Assembly: GCF_009729855.1 (NCBI RefSeq) | Contig: NZ_WODA01000025.1 | Coordinates: forward strand, 789,519-853,518 | Source of the DNA: Agromyces luteolus | GTDB lineage: Bacteria; Actinomycetota; Actinomycetes; Actinomycetales; Microbacteriaceae | Length of the DNA stretch: 64,000 nucleotides | Direction: 5' to 3' | Shown here: positions 1 to 9,248 of the stretch, piece by piece | How positions within the stretch are numbered: position 1 is the first letter of the stretch | Layout of the letters: every line of letters begins with the position of its first letter | Translations under genes and position numbers: made by a program | The notes under the pieces: generated by a model | What the model saw: only the letters and a program-made list of their open reading frames with translations | What the model was told of the DNA's origin: nothing | Database searches by the model: none

Positions 1-341
1 TCGACGACCCCGAACATCTCGCGGTCCGCGAGGTACTGCTCGTGCGCGGCGCGATACGCCGCCCGCACCTCCTCGTCGCGTACGAGCAGCTCGGTGTACT
101 CCACCATGAGCTGCGCGGCCTCGAGGAACGACATCGCGGCCGTCGCCACCGGATGGGTGAGGTAGTAGAACGTCGGGAACGGCGTGCCGTCGGACAGGCG
201 GGGTCGCGTGGAGACGACCGTCGGCGCGCCGCACACGCAGCGCGCCGCGATGCCCACGACGTCGCGGGCCGGTCGCCCGAGCTGCACCGAGACGATCCGG
301 AGGTCGCGCTCGGTGACGGGGTCGAACGGCGGGCGGGTCAT
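1..341 (-). CDS. DUF501 domain protein, C-terminal part outside the window
   Basis: The gene runs off the left edge, and 113 codons are visible. It starts with ATG at 341-339, overlapping the ftsB stop codon by 2 nt, so the two are translationally coupled. Visible landmarks are an RCVCGAPTVV segment with two close cysteines and an FPTFYYLTHP segment, which I recognise as typical of the DUF501 family. In actinobacteria DUF501 regularly follows eno and the DivIC/FtsB gene and precedes a Ppx/GppA phosphatase, and this order fits. The biochemical function of DUF501 is unknown. Confidence 0.85.
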   Translation of the reverse strand, partial: MTRPPFDPVTERDLRIVSVQLGRPARDVVGIAARCVCGAPTVVSTRPRLSDGTPFPTFYYLTHPVATAAMSFLEAAQLMVEYTELLVRDEEVRAAYRAAHEQYLADREMFGVV

Positions 342-982
342 CGGTTCCCCTCATCGGCGGGTCGGTCGGTCGGGTCGGGCTCGGTTCCGGCCGGGTCGGC
401 AGCCTCCCTCGCGGCATCCGTCGCACTGGGAGCGAGCCCGGCGGTCATCACCGAACGGAGCATGGTCTGCATCCAGTCGCCGCGCGCCTCGGTCACCTCG
501 GCGGACACCGCCCGGTCGGCGGTGATCGCGGCGGCGGGGTCGCGGTCGTCGATCACGAGGTAGCTCACCTCGCCCGGGAGCACGTAGTAGAGCCGCTCGC
601 GGGCCTGCGTGACGATGAAGGTCTCGTCGTTCCACCGTTCGCGTTCGGCGGTGAGGCGGGCGACCTCGGCTTCCTGCCGGGCGACGTCGGCCTTCAGCTC
701 CGCGATCTGCTGGCGCTGCGCGGCGTACGCCGCGATGCTCGGCGCGAGCACGACCACGGCCAGCACGAGGACGCCCATCATGATGATCGAGAACCCCGAG
801 AAGCGGATGCCGGCGAGCCAGGTCTCGGCGACCTGCCGGATCGACTGGCGCGGCCGGCGCTTCGGGCCGCTCTTGCTCGTGGGGCCGTTCTTGCTCTTTG
901 CGCCGCTCTTGCTCGTGGGGCCGCTCGTGCCCTTGGGGCCGTTCGGGCTCGTCGGACGCGAGGGACGACGTGCAGCGTTCAT
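338..982 (-). CDS. ftsB: Septum formation initiator FtsB/DivIC-like protein
   Basis: Predicted 214-aa divisome protein. A long Lys/Arg/Ser/Pro-rich N-terminal cytoplasmic tail contains several near repeats of 'GPTSKSG'. One membrane segment follows at about residues 72-94 (IMMGVLVLAVVVLAPSIAAY), then a coiled coil with the pattern IAELKADVARQEAEVARL. The coiled coil leads into a conserved YYVLPGEVSY segment typical of the DivIC family. The C-terminal tail is low-complexity Ala/Asp/Pro. Such proteins bridge FtsL/FtsQ at the septum; this role is from the family, not from this sequence. The start at 982 is chosen for its strong double Shine-Dalgarno (AGGAGGTGAGGAGG) just upstream. The gene is downstream of eno and overlaps DUF501. 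Confidence 0.88.
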   Translation of the reverse strand: MNAARRPSRPTSPNGPKGTSGPTSKSGAKSKNGPTSKSGPKRRPRQSIRQVAETWLAGIRFSGFSIIMMGVLVLAVVVLAPSIAAYAAQRQQIAELKADVARQEAEVARLTAERERWNDETFIVTQARERLYYVLPGEVSYLVIDDRDPAAAITADRAVSAEVTEARGDWMQTMLRSVMTAGLAPSATDAAREAADPAGTEPDPTDRPADEGNR

Positions 983-1008
983 CGTCCTCCTCACCTCCTG
1001 GAACGACC

Positions 1009-1037
1009 GACGGGGGCGGCCACCGGCCACCCCCGTC
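1009..1037. terminator. Hairpin between eno and ftsB
   Basis: A 13-position inverted repeat with one mismatch and a 3-nt loop (GACGGGGGCGGCC / GGCCACCCCCGTC). It lies in the 73-nt gap between the end of eno and the start of ftsB. There is no U-tract, so it may attenuate read-through from the strongly expressed eno, or protect the eno mRNA 3' end. Confidence 0.5.
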
Positions 1038-1055
1038 GTGCGTCTCAGGTACGCG

Positions 1056-2399
<1,344 letters not shown>

Positions 2400-2448
2400 G
2401 GACCCCGGTTCCGAGGGCCGCTCGCGTATGTCGCCGCGGACGCCGCGA

Positions 2449-3504
2449 TCACCGCGCGGTGCCGACGAGCCCTCGTTCGACGGCGATCGTGCGATGCTCC
2501 GCGACCCCGACTGACCCGGGCACGGGCCGCCGCCAGCGCCGGAGCGGCCTCAGAAGGGCGCGGTGCGCGAGGCCGTCGGCGATGCGCACCAGCCCCTCGA
2601 CGAGGCGGCCGCGGGCCAGCAGCGCCCGCCCCTGCGCGATCTTGCGGACGGACGTGCGGCGCTGATGGGTCCGCCAGACTCGGGCGAGCAGCGCGGCATC
2701 CGCCCGAGTGTTCTCCCCGGAGTAGTACGCGGTCGCCCAGATCCGACGCACGGTTCGCACGTTGCGCGCGTGATTACCCGAGGCGTTGCCGCTGTGCCGG
2801 CGATACCGCACCAGCGCCCTGTCCACGACGACGAGCGGCGCACGGCGCGCCAGCCGGATCGTGAAGTCCCAGTCCTGACCAACGGCGAACGTCGGATCGA
2901 ATCCACCGGTCGCCTCGTAGGCCGACCGTCGCACGAGCAGCGCTCCCATCGGCACCACCGGGGTCGCGAGGAACACCTGGTCGATCCCTCGATAGTGTCC
3001 GGACACGGCGCCGTCGGCGAGGCCGAGCTCCTCCCGCGAGACCATCTGGCTGCGGAACGCGCGACCGTGCATAGGCCCGCCGTCGGCGTCGATGTACTCC
3101 CCGCGAGCGAACGCACCCGACGCGGCGGGATGGGCCTCGAGGGCTTCGACCAGCGCGGAGATCAGGGCGGGCTCGCAGACGTCATCGTCGTCCATGAAGG
3201 CGATGAACTCGCTCGAGCCCGCGGCGAAGGCGGCCCCGGCGTTGCGAGCCGCGGCGGCGCCCCCGTGCGAGCGCAGCACGAGAGTGACCCTGGGGTCGTC
3301 CAGGAAGCCGCGGACGACGTCGGGGCCGTCGTCGGTCGACGCGTCGTCGACGACGATGACCTCGATCCGTGCGAATCTCTGAGCGAGCACGCTTCGCATC
3401 GTCTCCGCGATGTACCGACCGCGGTCATGGAGCGGGATCACCACGGTGACGCGCGGATCGGCGTCCCCGCCGGAGCGGAGAGGGGTCGAGGCGTCCGAGA
3501 CCAT
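2449..3504 (-). CDS. Family 2 glycosyltransferase
   Basis: A 351-aa GT-A fold glycosyltransferase. The N-terminal strand VTVVIPLHDRGRYIAETM and the nucleotide-binding VVDDASTDDG are followed by a DXD-type metal site in IAFMDDDDV at about residue 100. GGAAAARNAG and a C-terminal QDWDFTIRLARRAPLVVVDRALVRYRRH segment (split as QDWDFTIRL and VRYRRHSGN) are typical of GT2 proteins. No membrane segments are seen, so it probably acts at the inner face of the membrane on a cell-wall or exopolysaccharide precursor; the substrate cannot be told. The start at 3504 is the first ATG that avoids a 29-residue non-conserved Arg-rich extension. It stands alone between eno and hisS. Confidence 0.85.
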   Translation of the reverse strand: MVSDASTPLRSGGDADPRVTVVIPLHDRGRYIAETMRSVLAQRFARIEVIVVDDASTDDGPDVVRGFLDDPRVTLVLRSHGGAAAARNAGAAFAAGSSEFIAFMDDDDVCEPALISALVEALEAHPAASGAFARGEYIDADGGPMHGRAFRSQMVSREELGLADGAVSGHYRGIDQVFLATPVVPMGALLVRRSAYEATGGFDPTFAVGQDWDFTIRLARRAPLVVVDRALVRYRRHSGNASGNHARNVRTVRRIWATAYYSGENTRADAALLARVWRTHQRRTSVRKIAQGRALLARGRLVEGLVRIADGLAHRALLRPLRRWRRPVPGSVGVAEHRTIAVERGLVGTAR

Positions 3505-3553
3505 GCGATGAGCATGCCACGAACGACACCCTCGAGCTGGGGACGGCCGCGCG

Positions 3554-4873
3554 CTACTCGCCGAGGTCGCGGAACGCCAGCGACGCGGCATCCGTCGTCT
3601 CTGCGCCGACGGGCGCCCAGGCGTCGAAGCCGTCGGCGGTCACGCGGTCGAGGAGCCCGCGCAGGTTCTTCGCGCGCCGCTCGAAGCGCACGCGCATGCC
3701 GGATGCCACGAGCTCGTGCTTGAGCGCGAGCAGCGCTGCGGGCTCGAGGTCGCGGTCGTGCACGAGCACCACCGAGCGCGGGCGCCCCTCGTCGCGCACG
3801 GCGAGCAGGTCGACGATGCGCTCGAAGCCGATCGAGAACCCGCACGCGGGCACCTCGTGCCCGAGGAAGCGGCCGATCATGTGGTCGTAGCGTCCGCCGC
3901 CGCCGAGCGAGTAGCCGTGATCGGGGTGCGCGATCTCGAAGATCGTGCCCGTGTAGTAGCCCATGCCGCGCACGAGGGTCGGGTCGAAGTCGATCGGCGT
4001 GCCCGGCAGCGCCTCGCGCAGCGCGAGCAGGTCGCGGTACGCTTCGAGGTCGAGCCATTTGGGCGGGTTCGGAGGCCACGTCTCTGCGGGTTGAAGGGCG
4101 AAAGCCAACTCATTCGGCGCCCCCCGCGGCACCGAATCCATCAGGTGCCAGTCGGCGTTCGTGAGGGCGTCGAGCTCGTCGGCGATGCCCGGCCGGTCGA
4201 CGCCCAGCGTCGCGAGCTCGGCCGCGACGCCGTCGGGACCGATCTTGTCGAGCTTGTCGATGGTGATGAGCGCGCGCTCGCGGAGTTCATCCGGCACGCC
4301 CCACGAGCCGAGGATGCCGGCCAGGATGCGCCGGTCGTTCAGCCGGATGCGGCACCCCTCGAGTCCGAGCGCGTCGAGCGCGCCCACGGTCGCGGTGAGC
4401 AGTTCGAGCTCGGCGAGGGGTCCGGCCTCGCCGATGATGTCGATGTCGCACTGCACGAACTGCCGGTAGCGGCCCTTCTGCGGGCGCTCGGCGCGCCACA
4501 CCGGCGCGATCTGGATCGCGCGGAACACCGGCGGCAGGGCGGCGCGGTGCGTCGCGTAGAACCGGGCGAGCGGCACGGTGAGGTCGTAGCGCAGGCCGAG
4601 GTCGGCGAGCGAGAGGGCGTCGCCGGATGCCGCGGCCGCCGCCAGGTCGTCCGGCGTGAGCCCGCGCTTCATGACCGCGAATGCGAGCTTCTCGTTGTCG
4701 CCGCCGAGGCCGGCGTGCAGTCGCGACGAGTCCTCCATGACGGGGGTCTCGATCTCGTCGAAGCCGTGCGTCGCATACACCCCGCGGATCACCGAGAGCG
4801 CGTGCTCGCGGCGGGCCTTCTCGGCGGGCAGGAAGTCGCGCATGCCGCGCGGGGGCGTCACGGTCTGGGCCAT
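3554..4873 (-). CDS. hisS: Histidine-tRNA ligase
   Basis: A 439-aa class II aminoacyl-tRNA synthetase that charges tRNA-His. It begins MAQTVTPPRGMRDFLPAEK, a standard HisRS N-terminus. Motif 2 is visible as APVWRAERPQKGRYRQFVQ, the histidine-specific motif as RGMGYYTGTIFE, and motif 3 as CGFSIGFERIVDLL. A C-terminal anticodon-binding domain follows (from about residue 340). The start at 4873 excludes a 33-residue Arg-rich in-frame extension. A weak AAGAAT box lies 7 nt before the ATG, so the gene could be leaderless. It is divergent from the ABC exporter genes. Confidence 0.97.
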   Translation of the reverse strand: MAQTVTPPRGMRDFLPAEKARREHALSVIRGVYATHGFDEIETPVMEDSSRLHAGLGGDNEKLAFAVMKRGLTPDDLAAAAASGDALSLADLGLRYDLTVPLARFYATHRAALPPVFRAIQIAPVWRAERPQKGRYRQFVQCDIDIIGEAGPLAELELLTATVGALDALGLEGCRIRLNDRRILAGILGSWGVPDELRERALITIDKLDKIGPDGVAAELATLGVDRPGIADELDALTNADWHLMDSVPRGAPNELAFALQPAETWPPNPPKWLDLEAYRDLLALREALPGTPIDFDPTLVRGMGYYTGTIFEIAHPDHGYSLGGGGRYDHMIGRFLGHEVPACGFSIGFERIVDLLAVRDEGRPRSVVLVHDRDLEPAALLALKHELVASGMRVRFERRAKNLRGLLDRVTADGFDAWAPVGAETTDAASLAFRDLGE

Positions 4874-5010
4874 GCGTCCCATTCTTCCAGCAGCGGATGC
4901 CGCGTCCCGACCGCGGCACGGAACGGCCGGCGGCCCCGAGCGGCCGCGCCATCCGGATGAGGTTCTCCACATCCTGCGCGTTCCTCGGCCGTGCGTGGTC
5001 GCCGCGCCGC

Positions 5011-5016
5011 TAGGCT
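5011..5016 (+). promoter_or_regulatory. Probable -10 box TAGGCT for the ABC exporter operon
   Basis: A TAnnnT -10 box in the 182-nt gap between divergent hisS and the ABC exporter. It predicts a leader of about 33 nt carrying the strong Shine-Dalgarno GAGGGAGG before the ATG at 5056. Confidence 0.4.
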
Positions 5017-5055
5017 CGCGTCTCGTCGGCGCCGCGCCGACCCGAGGGAGGTCGG

Positions 5056-5979
5056 ATGGCCGGCATCGAGGTGTCCGGGGTCGCCCGCGCGTTCGGCGAC
5101 GTGCATGCCGTGCGGAACGCGACGTTCACCGTCGAGCCCGGCCACGTCGCCGGGCTCATCGGCCCGAACGGGGCAGGGAAGACCACGCTGCTGCTCATGC
5201 TCGCATCACTGCTCCGACCCGACGCGGGCACGATCCGCGTCGCGGGCTTCGACCCGGTGACCGATCCCGCCGAGGTCCGGGCCCGCATGGGCTGGATGCC
5301 CGACCTGCTCGGCTCGTGGGCCTCGCTCACGGTGCGGGAGGCGCTCGTGACCAGCGCACGGCTGTACGGGCGTTCGACGGACGCCGCGAGGGCGCGCGCC
5401 GACGACCTGATCGGGCTCGTCGACCTCGACGAACTCGCGGATCGCCCGACCCGGGTGCTCTCTCGCGGGCAGAAGCAGCGACTGAGCCTCGCCCGGGCGC
5501 TCGTCCACGACCCGGAGGTGCTGCTGCTCGACGAGCCCGCCTCCGGGCTCGATCCGGTCGCGCGCGCCGGTCTCCGGGCACTCGTCCGTCGTCTCGCGTC
5601 CGAGGGCCGGACGGTGCTCGTCTCGAGCCACGTGCTCGCCGAGCTCGAGGAGATGGCCGACCAGGCCGTCTACCTCTCCGGCGGCGTGACGGCGGCGGCC
5701 GACGAGATCGAGCGCGCGGCGCGCACCGCGCGCGACTGGCGGGTCCGGTCCCTCGACCCCGAGCGGCTCCGGACCGCGCTCGACGCCGCGGGATGGGGCG
5801 AGGTGGCGCGCATCGACAACCTGGGCGCGATCGTCCCGCTCGCGTCCGAGGAGGACGCCGCGCAGCTCATCGCCCACCTCATCGGGTCCGGCGTGCCGAT
5901 CTCGTCGTTCGCCCCGGCGGTCGGCGACCTCGAGCACGTGTTCCTCGATCTCAGCCGCAACGGGGAGGAGGACGCATGA
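5056..5979 (+). CDS. ABC transporter ATP-binding protein (ABC-2 exporter type)
   Basis: A 307-aa nucleotide-binding subunit. It has a Walker A (GPNGAGKTT) near residue 36, the signature LSRGQKQRLSLARAL, a Walker B with catalytic Glu (VLLLDEPASGLDP) and the H-loop VSSHVLAELEEM. About 90 residues follow the ATPase core, as in drug/antibiotic-type exporter ATPases. GAGGGAGG lies upstream of the ATG. The stop overlaps the permease ATG (ATGA), so the two proteins form one exporter. The substrate is unknown. Confidence 0.93.
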   Translation: MAGIEVSGVARAFGDVHAVRNATFTVEPGHVAGLIGPNGAGKTTLLLMLASLLRPDAGTIRVAGFDPVTDPAEVRARMGWMPDLLGSWASLTVREALVTSARLYGRSTDAARARADDLIGLVDLDELADRPTRVLSRGQKQRLSLARALVHDPEVLLLDEPASGLDPVARAGLRALVRRLASEGRTVLVSSHVLAELEEMADQAVYLSGGVTAAADEIERAARTARDWRVRSLDPERLRTALDAAGWGEVARIDNLGAIVPLASEEDAAQLIAHLIGSGVPISSFAPAVGDLEHVFLDLSRNGEEDA

Positions 5980-7055
5980 CCGGCTTCCTGCAGGGCCTCT
6001 GGCTCGTCGTGACGCTCGACCTCCGCCAGCGCGTGCGCACCGTGGCCTGGTACGTGCTCCTCGGGGTGTTCGTGGTGCTCGTCGCGGGCGTCACCGTGCT
6101 GCTGGTGCTCGCGACGAACGCCTTCCTCGACGGCGGCGGCGGGGTCTTCTCGTCGATCGTGTTCTTCGTGCTGCTGCTCGGCACGCTCGTCTCCCCCGCG
6201 CTCAGCGCGAACGCGATCAACGGCGAGCGCGACGCGGGCACGCTCGCCACGACCCAGGTCACGCTCGTCACGACGACCCAGATCGTGCTCGGGAAGTGGC
6301 TCGCGGCGTGGATCACCGCGCTCGCGTTCCTGGCCGCCGCCCTGCCCTTCCTCGTCTTCGCCGTCACGCTCGGCGAGGTGCCGGCGTCGACGATCCTCGT
6401 CTCCACGCTCGTGACGGCCCTCGAGCTCGGCGTGGTCGCCGCGATCGGCGTCGGGCTCTCGGGCCTGCTGAACCGTCCGCTCTTCTCGGTCGCGGTGACC
6501 TACCTCGTCGTCGCCGCGCTCTCGATCGGCACCCTCATCGCGTTCGGGCTCGGCGGCGCGTCGGCGCAGTCCGAGGTTCGCACGACCAACCACTACGTCG
6601 ACTGGATGGCCGTCGAGCGCGACGGGGTGCCGCCCGGCGAGGAACCGCCATGCCTCCCGGCCCAGACCTGGACGTACGACGTGCCGCGGTTCGACTACGT
6701 GTGGGGGTTCCTCGCCGCGAACCCGTACGTCGTGGTGGCGGACGCCGCGCCCGCGAGCTTCGACTCGCGCGGCACCCCGACCGACCTGTTCACGTGGATC
6801 GCGGTCGGGGTCCGTCAGGCGCAGCACGCCCCGGAGCTCGAGGTCGAATACGACGAGTGCGCGAACTGGACCCCGAGCGGGGAGGTGCTGCAGGACGACT
6901 CCGACACACCCGAGGAGGTCTACGAGCGGTCGGTGCCCTCGTGGTTCGTCGGCCTCGCGATCCACCTGCTGCTGGCGGCCGGGGCGCTCGTATGGGCGGT
7001 GCGCCGAACCAGCACCCCGGCGCATCGACTCCCCCGCGGCAGCCGGATCGCCTGA
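5976..7055 (+). CDS. ABC-2 type permease of the exporter
   Basis: A 359-aa membrane protein, translationally coupled to the ATPase gene by a 4-nt overlap. Predicted membrane segments cluster at about residues 22-45, 58-75, 108-130, 142-165 and 174-193, with a last one near 325-345. Between the last two lies a large extracytoplasmic region (about residues 200-320). It is acidic and aromatic and has two cysteines (EEPPCLPAQ and YDECANW) that could form a disulfide. The N-terminal RQRVRTVAWY and the 'NGERDAGTLATTQVT' region match ABC-2 permeases, where the element after the first helices contacts the ATPase. Confidence 0.85.
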   Translation: MTGFLQGLWLVVTLDLRQRVRTVAWYVLLGVFVVLVAGVTVLLVLATNAFLDGGGGVFSSIVFFVLLLGTLVSPALSANAINGERDAGTLATTQVTLVTTTQIVLGKWLAAWITALAFLAAALPFLVFAVTLGEVPASTILVSTLVTALELGVVAAIGVGLSGLLNRPLFSVAVTYLVVAALSIGTLIAFGLGGASAQSEVRTTNHYVDWMAVERDGVPPGEEPPCLPAQTWTYDVPRFDYVWGFLAANPYVVVADAAPASFDSRGTPTDLFTWIAVGVRQAQHAPELEVEYDECANWTPSGEVLQDDSDTPEEVYERSVPSWFVGLAIHLLLAAGALVWAVRRTSTPAHRLPRGSRIA

Positions 7056-7110
7056 GCCGCGCGGCGTCGGTCGACCTCGCGACCACGCCGCTCGCACGGC
7101 GACGGGTCCG

Positions 7111-7821
7111 TCAGGCCTCCGCGGCGCGCACGTCGTCCTGCATCGAGCGGATGGCACCGCGGAGCGCGCGCTCGGCGTCGAGGCCCTGCGCGCGGGCGGA
7201 CGCGACGAGCGCCATGAGGGTGTCGCCGAGCTCGGCCTCCGTGGCCGGCGCGGACGCGGCATCCGTCGCCGCCCTCGTCACGCCGACCTTCTCGGCCTTG
7301 CCGAGCAGCTTCTGCGCGAGCGCGAGCGCGGGCATGCCCTGCGGGACGCCGTCGAGCACGCTCGTGCGGTGCGGCTTCTCGCTCGCCTTGAGGTCGTCCC
7401 AGAAGGCGACGACATCGGCCGCGGTCTCCGCCTCGCGGTCGCCGAAGACGTGCGGATGCCGCGCCACCATCTTCGCCGTCATGTGGCGGGCGACGTCGTC
7501 GATGTCGTAGTCCTCGCCGGGGGTGTGCGCGGCGAGGTCGGCGTGGAACAGCACCTGGTAGAGCACGTCGCCGAGCTCCTCGATCATCTCCTCGCGGCTG
7601 CCCGACTCGATCGCGTCGATGAGCTCCCAGCACTCCTCGACGAGGTACTGCACGAGCGACTCGTGGGTCTGGTCGGCGTCCCACGGGCATCCGCCCGGGC
7701 CGCGCAGGCGGCCGACCATGGCCACGAGCTCGAGCAACCCGTCGCCGGCGGCCGGCGTCGCGGCCGCGGCATCCGTCGTCGCGTGCTCGCCCGCACCGTG
7801 CCCGCCGGACGTTCGCGTCAT
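7111..7821 (-). CDS. mazG: MazG nucleoside triphosphate pyrophosphohydrolase
   Basis: A 236-aa all-alpha NTP pyrophosphatase. The hallmarks are RLRGPGGCPWDADQTHESL, the metal-binding EECWELIDAI (ExxE) and ELGDVLYQVLFHADLA. Only one MazG domain plus a short C-terminal part is present, so it is closer to the actinobacterial short form than to the two-domain E. coli enzyme. The family removes non-canonical NTPs and, in mycobacteria, oxidised dCTP. It is convergent with the exporter genes and divergent from nhaA; TAGGCT on the minus strand near 7863-7868 is a possible -10 box. The same mazG-mfd neighbourhood occurs in M. tuberculosis (Rv1020-Rv1021). Confidence 0.95.
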   Translation of the reverse strand: MTRTSGGHGAGEHATTDAAAATPAAGDGLLELVAMVGRLRGPGGCPWDADQTHESLVQYLVEECWELIDAIESGSREEMIEELGDVLYQVLFHADLAAHTPGEDYDIDDVARHMTAKMVARHPHVFGDREAETAADVVAFWDDLKASEKPHRTSVLDGVPQGMPALALAQKLLGKAEKVGVTRAATDAASAPATEAELGDTLMALVASARAQGLDAERALRGAIRSMQDDVRAAEA

Positions 7822-7895
7822 GACCCACCGCCCTCTCGGGCCGCGGCGCGACCCGTCGCTGCGAGCCTAACCGCGCCGCCCGATAGACTCGACGC

Positions 7896-7990
7896 CAGGT
7901 GTGCCGGGAAGTCTGGTCGGCCGACGCGTCGCGCGTCGTCGCTGTTTCCGCACGGCTCCGTCGCCGTTCCCGACCCCCGTCAGAGGTGCC
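7896..7990 (+). promoter_or_regulatory. Candidate structured 5' leader of nhaA
   Basis: A TAGACT -10 box at 7884-7889 predicts a leader of about 95 nt. It holds a perfect hairpin (GACGCG-TCG-CGCGTC, around 7923-7937). A CGGGAA near 7905 can pair with TTCCCG near 7965, closing a larger fold. AGAGGTG just before the ATG serves as the ribosome binding site. Ion-responsive leaders are known upstream of some nhaA genes, but I cannot assign this one to a named class. Confidence 0.35.
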
Positions 7991-9193
7991 ATGAACTTCC
8001 TCCGCTCCGAGCGCGTCTCCGCGTCGCTCCTGCTCGCCGCCGCCGTCCTCGGCCTCGTTATCGCGAACTCGCCGATCGGGCACGACCTCGTCGAGTTCAA
8101 GCACGCGCACCTCGCGGTCCCGTTCACGGGGCTCGACCTGTCGCTCGGGCACTGGGTGAGCGACGGACTGCTCGCCGTGTTCTTCTTCATCGTCGCCGTG
8201 GAGCTCCGCCGCGAGCTCGTCATCGGCGAGCTGAACAGCTTCTCGAAGGCCGCGCTGCCCGCCATCGCGGCGCTCGGCGGCGTCGTGGCGCCGGCGCTCG
8301 TGTTCCTGGCCTTCGCCGGGGCCGGCCCGACCGCCGACGGCTGGCCGATCCCGACCGCGACCGACATCGCCTTCGCCCTGGGCGTGCTCGCCATGTTCGG
8401 GCGGTTCATCCCGACGCGCGTGCGCGTGTTCCTGCTCGCGCTCGCCGTGCTCGACGACCTCATCGCGATCCTCATCATCGCGTTCTTCTTCACGAGCGAC
8501 GCCGACCTCGCCTACCTCGGGTTCGCCGCCATCACGGTCACGCTCTTCGGCATGATGAGCCGGCTCCTCTCGCCGCGATCGCCGTACGTCCTCGCGCGAC
8601 GCGCCCAGTGGCCGGTGATGGTGGCGCTATGGACGCTCGCCGTGCTGACCTGGTCGTTCGTCTACCTCTCGGGCGTGCACGCGACGATCGCGGGCGTGAT
8701 GCTCGGCCTCGTCATGTCGCGTCGACCCGCGGGCCGCGCCGTGCACTCGCTCGAGCCGCTGTCGAACGCCGTCATCCTGCCGCTGTTCGCGTTCTCGGCC
8801 GCGCTCGTCGCCATCCCCGCGGTGCGCCCGAGCGAGCTCGACCCGGCGTTCTGGGGCATCCTCGTGGGCCTTCCCGTCGGCAAGATCGTCGGCATCACGC
8901 TCATCGGCGGCATCGCGACGCTCTTCGTGCACCGCCGGACGGGCATCAAGCCGCTCACCTGGTCGGACATCGCGATGGTCGGCGCGCTCGGCGGCATCGG
9001 CTTCACCGTGTCGCTGCTGATGAACGAGCTCGCGTTCCGCGAGTACCCCGAGGTGGCCGATCAGGGCGTCGTCGCCGTGCTCATCGGGTCGGGCATCGCG
9101 ATCGCGATCTCGGCGGTCTTCGTCGCCCTGAGGTCGCGCACGTACCGACGCAGCGGCGCCGCAGAGGGCGTCGGCGGACCGCTCGCGCACTGA
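7991..9193 (+). CDS. nhaA: Na+/H+ antiporter NhaA
   Basis: A 400-aa inner-membrane antiporter with about 12 helices. The paired aspartates of the ion site are visible in LLALAVLDDLIAILI (about residue 150). Flanking family motifs include IPTATDIAFALGVLAMFG, FFFIVAVELRRELVIGEL, and near the end GGIGFTVSLLMNELAF. It expels Na+ (and Li+) in exchange for protons at alkaline pH. The ATG at 7991 gives the standard N-terminus (FLRSERVSASLLLAAAVLG); the upstream in-frame extension is Arg-rich leader sequence. It is convergent with mfd. Confidence 0.96.
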   Translation: MNFLRSERVSASLLLAAAVLGLVIANSPIGHDLVEFKHAHLAVPFTGLDLSLGHWVSDGLLAVFFFIVAVELRRELVIGELNSFSKAALPAIAALGGVVAPALVFLAFAGAGPTADGWPIPTATDIAFALGVLAMFGRFIPTRVRVFLLALAVLDDLIAILIIAFFFTSDADLAYLGFAAITVTLFGMMSRLLSPRSPYVLARRAQWPVMVALWTLAVLTWSFVYLSGVHATIAGVMLGLVMSRRPAGRAVHSLEPLSNAVILPLFAFSAALVAIPAVRPSELDPAFWGILVGLPVGKIVGITLIGGIATLFVHRRTGIKPLTWSDIAMVGALGGIGFTVSLLMNELAFREYPEVADQGVVAVLIGSGIAIAISAVFVALRSRTYRRSGAAEGVGGPLAH

Positions 9194-9198
9194 CCGGC

Positions 9199-9248
9199 GC
9201 CGGCGCGTCAGCTCGCCGGCGCCGCGGCTCGCCGGCGCGTCAGCTCGC
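9199..9248. repeat. 18-bp direct repeat of the mfd 3' end
   Basis: GCCGGCGCGTCAGCTCGC occurs at 9199-9216 and again at 9231-9248. The second copy contains the real mfd stop codon and last codons. The first copy, 32 bp away, is a short duplicated tail in the nhaA-mfd gap. Confidence 0.7.
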
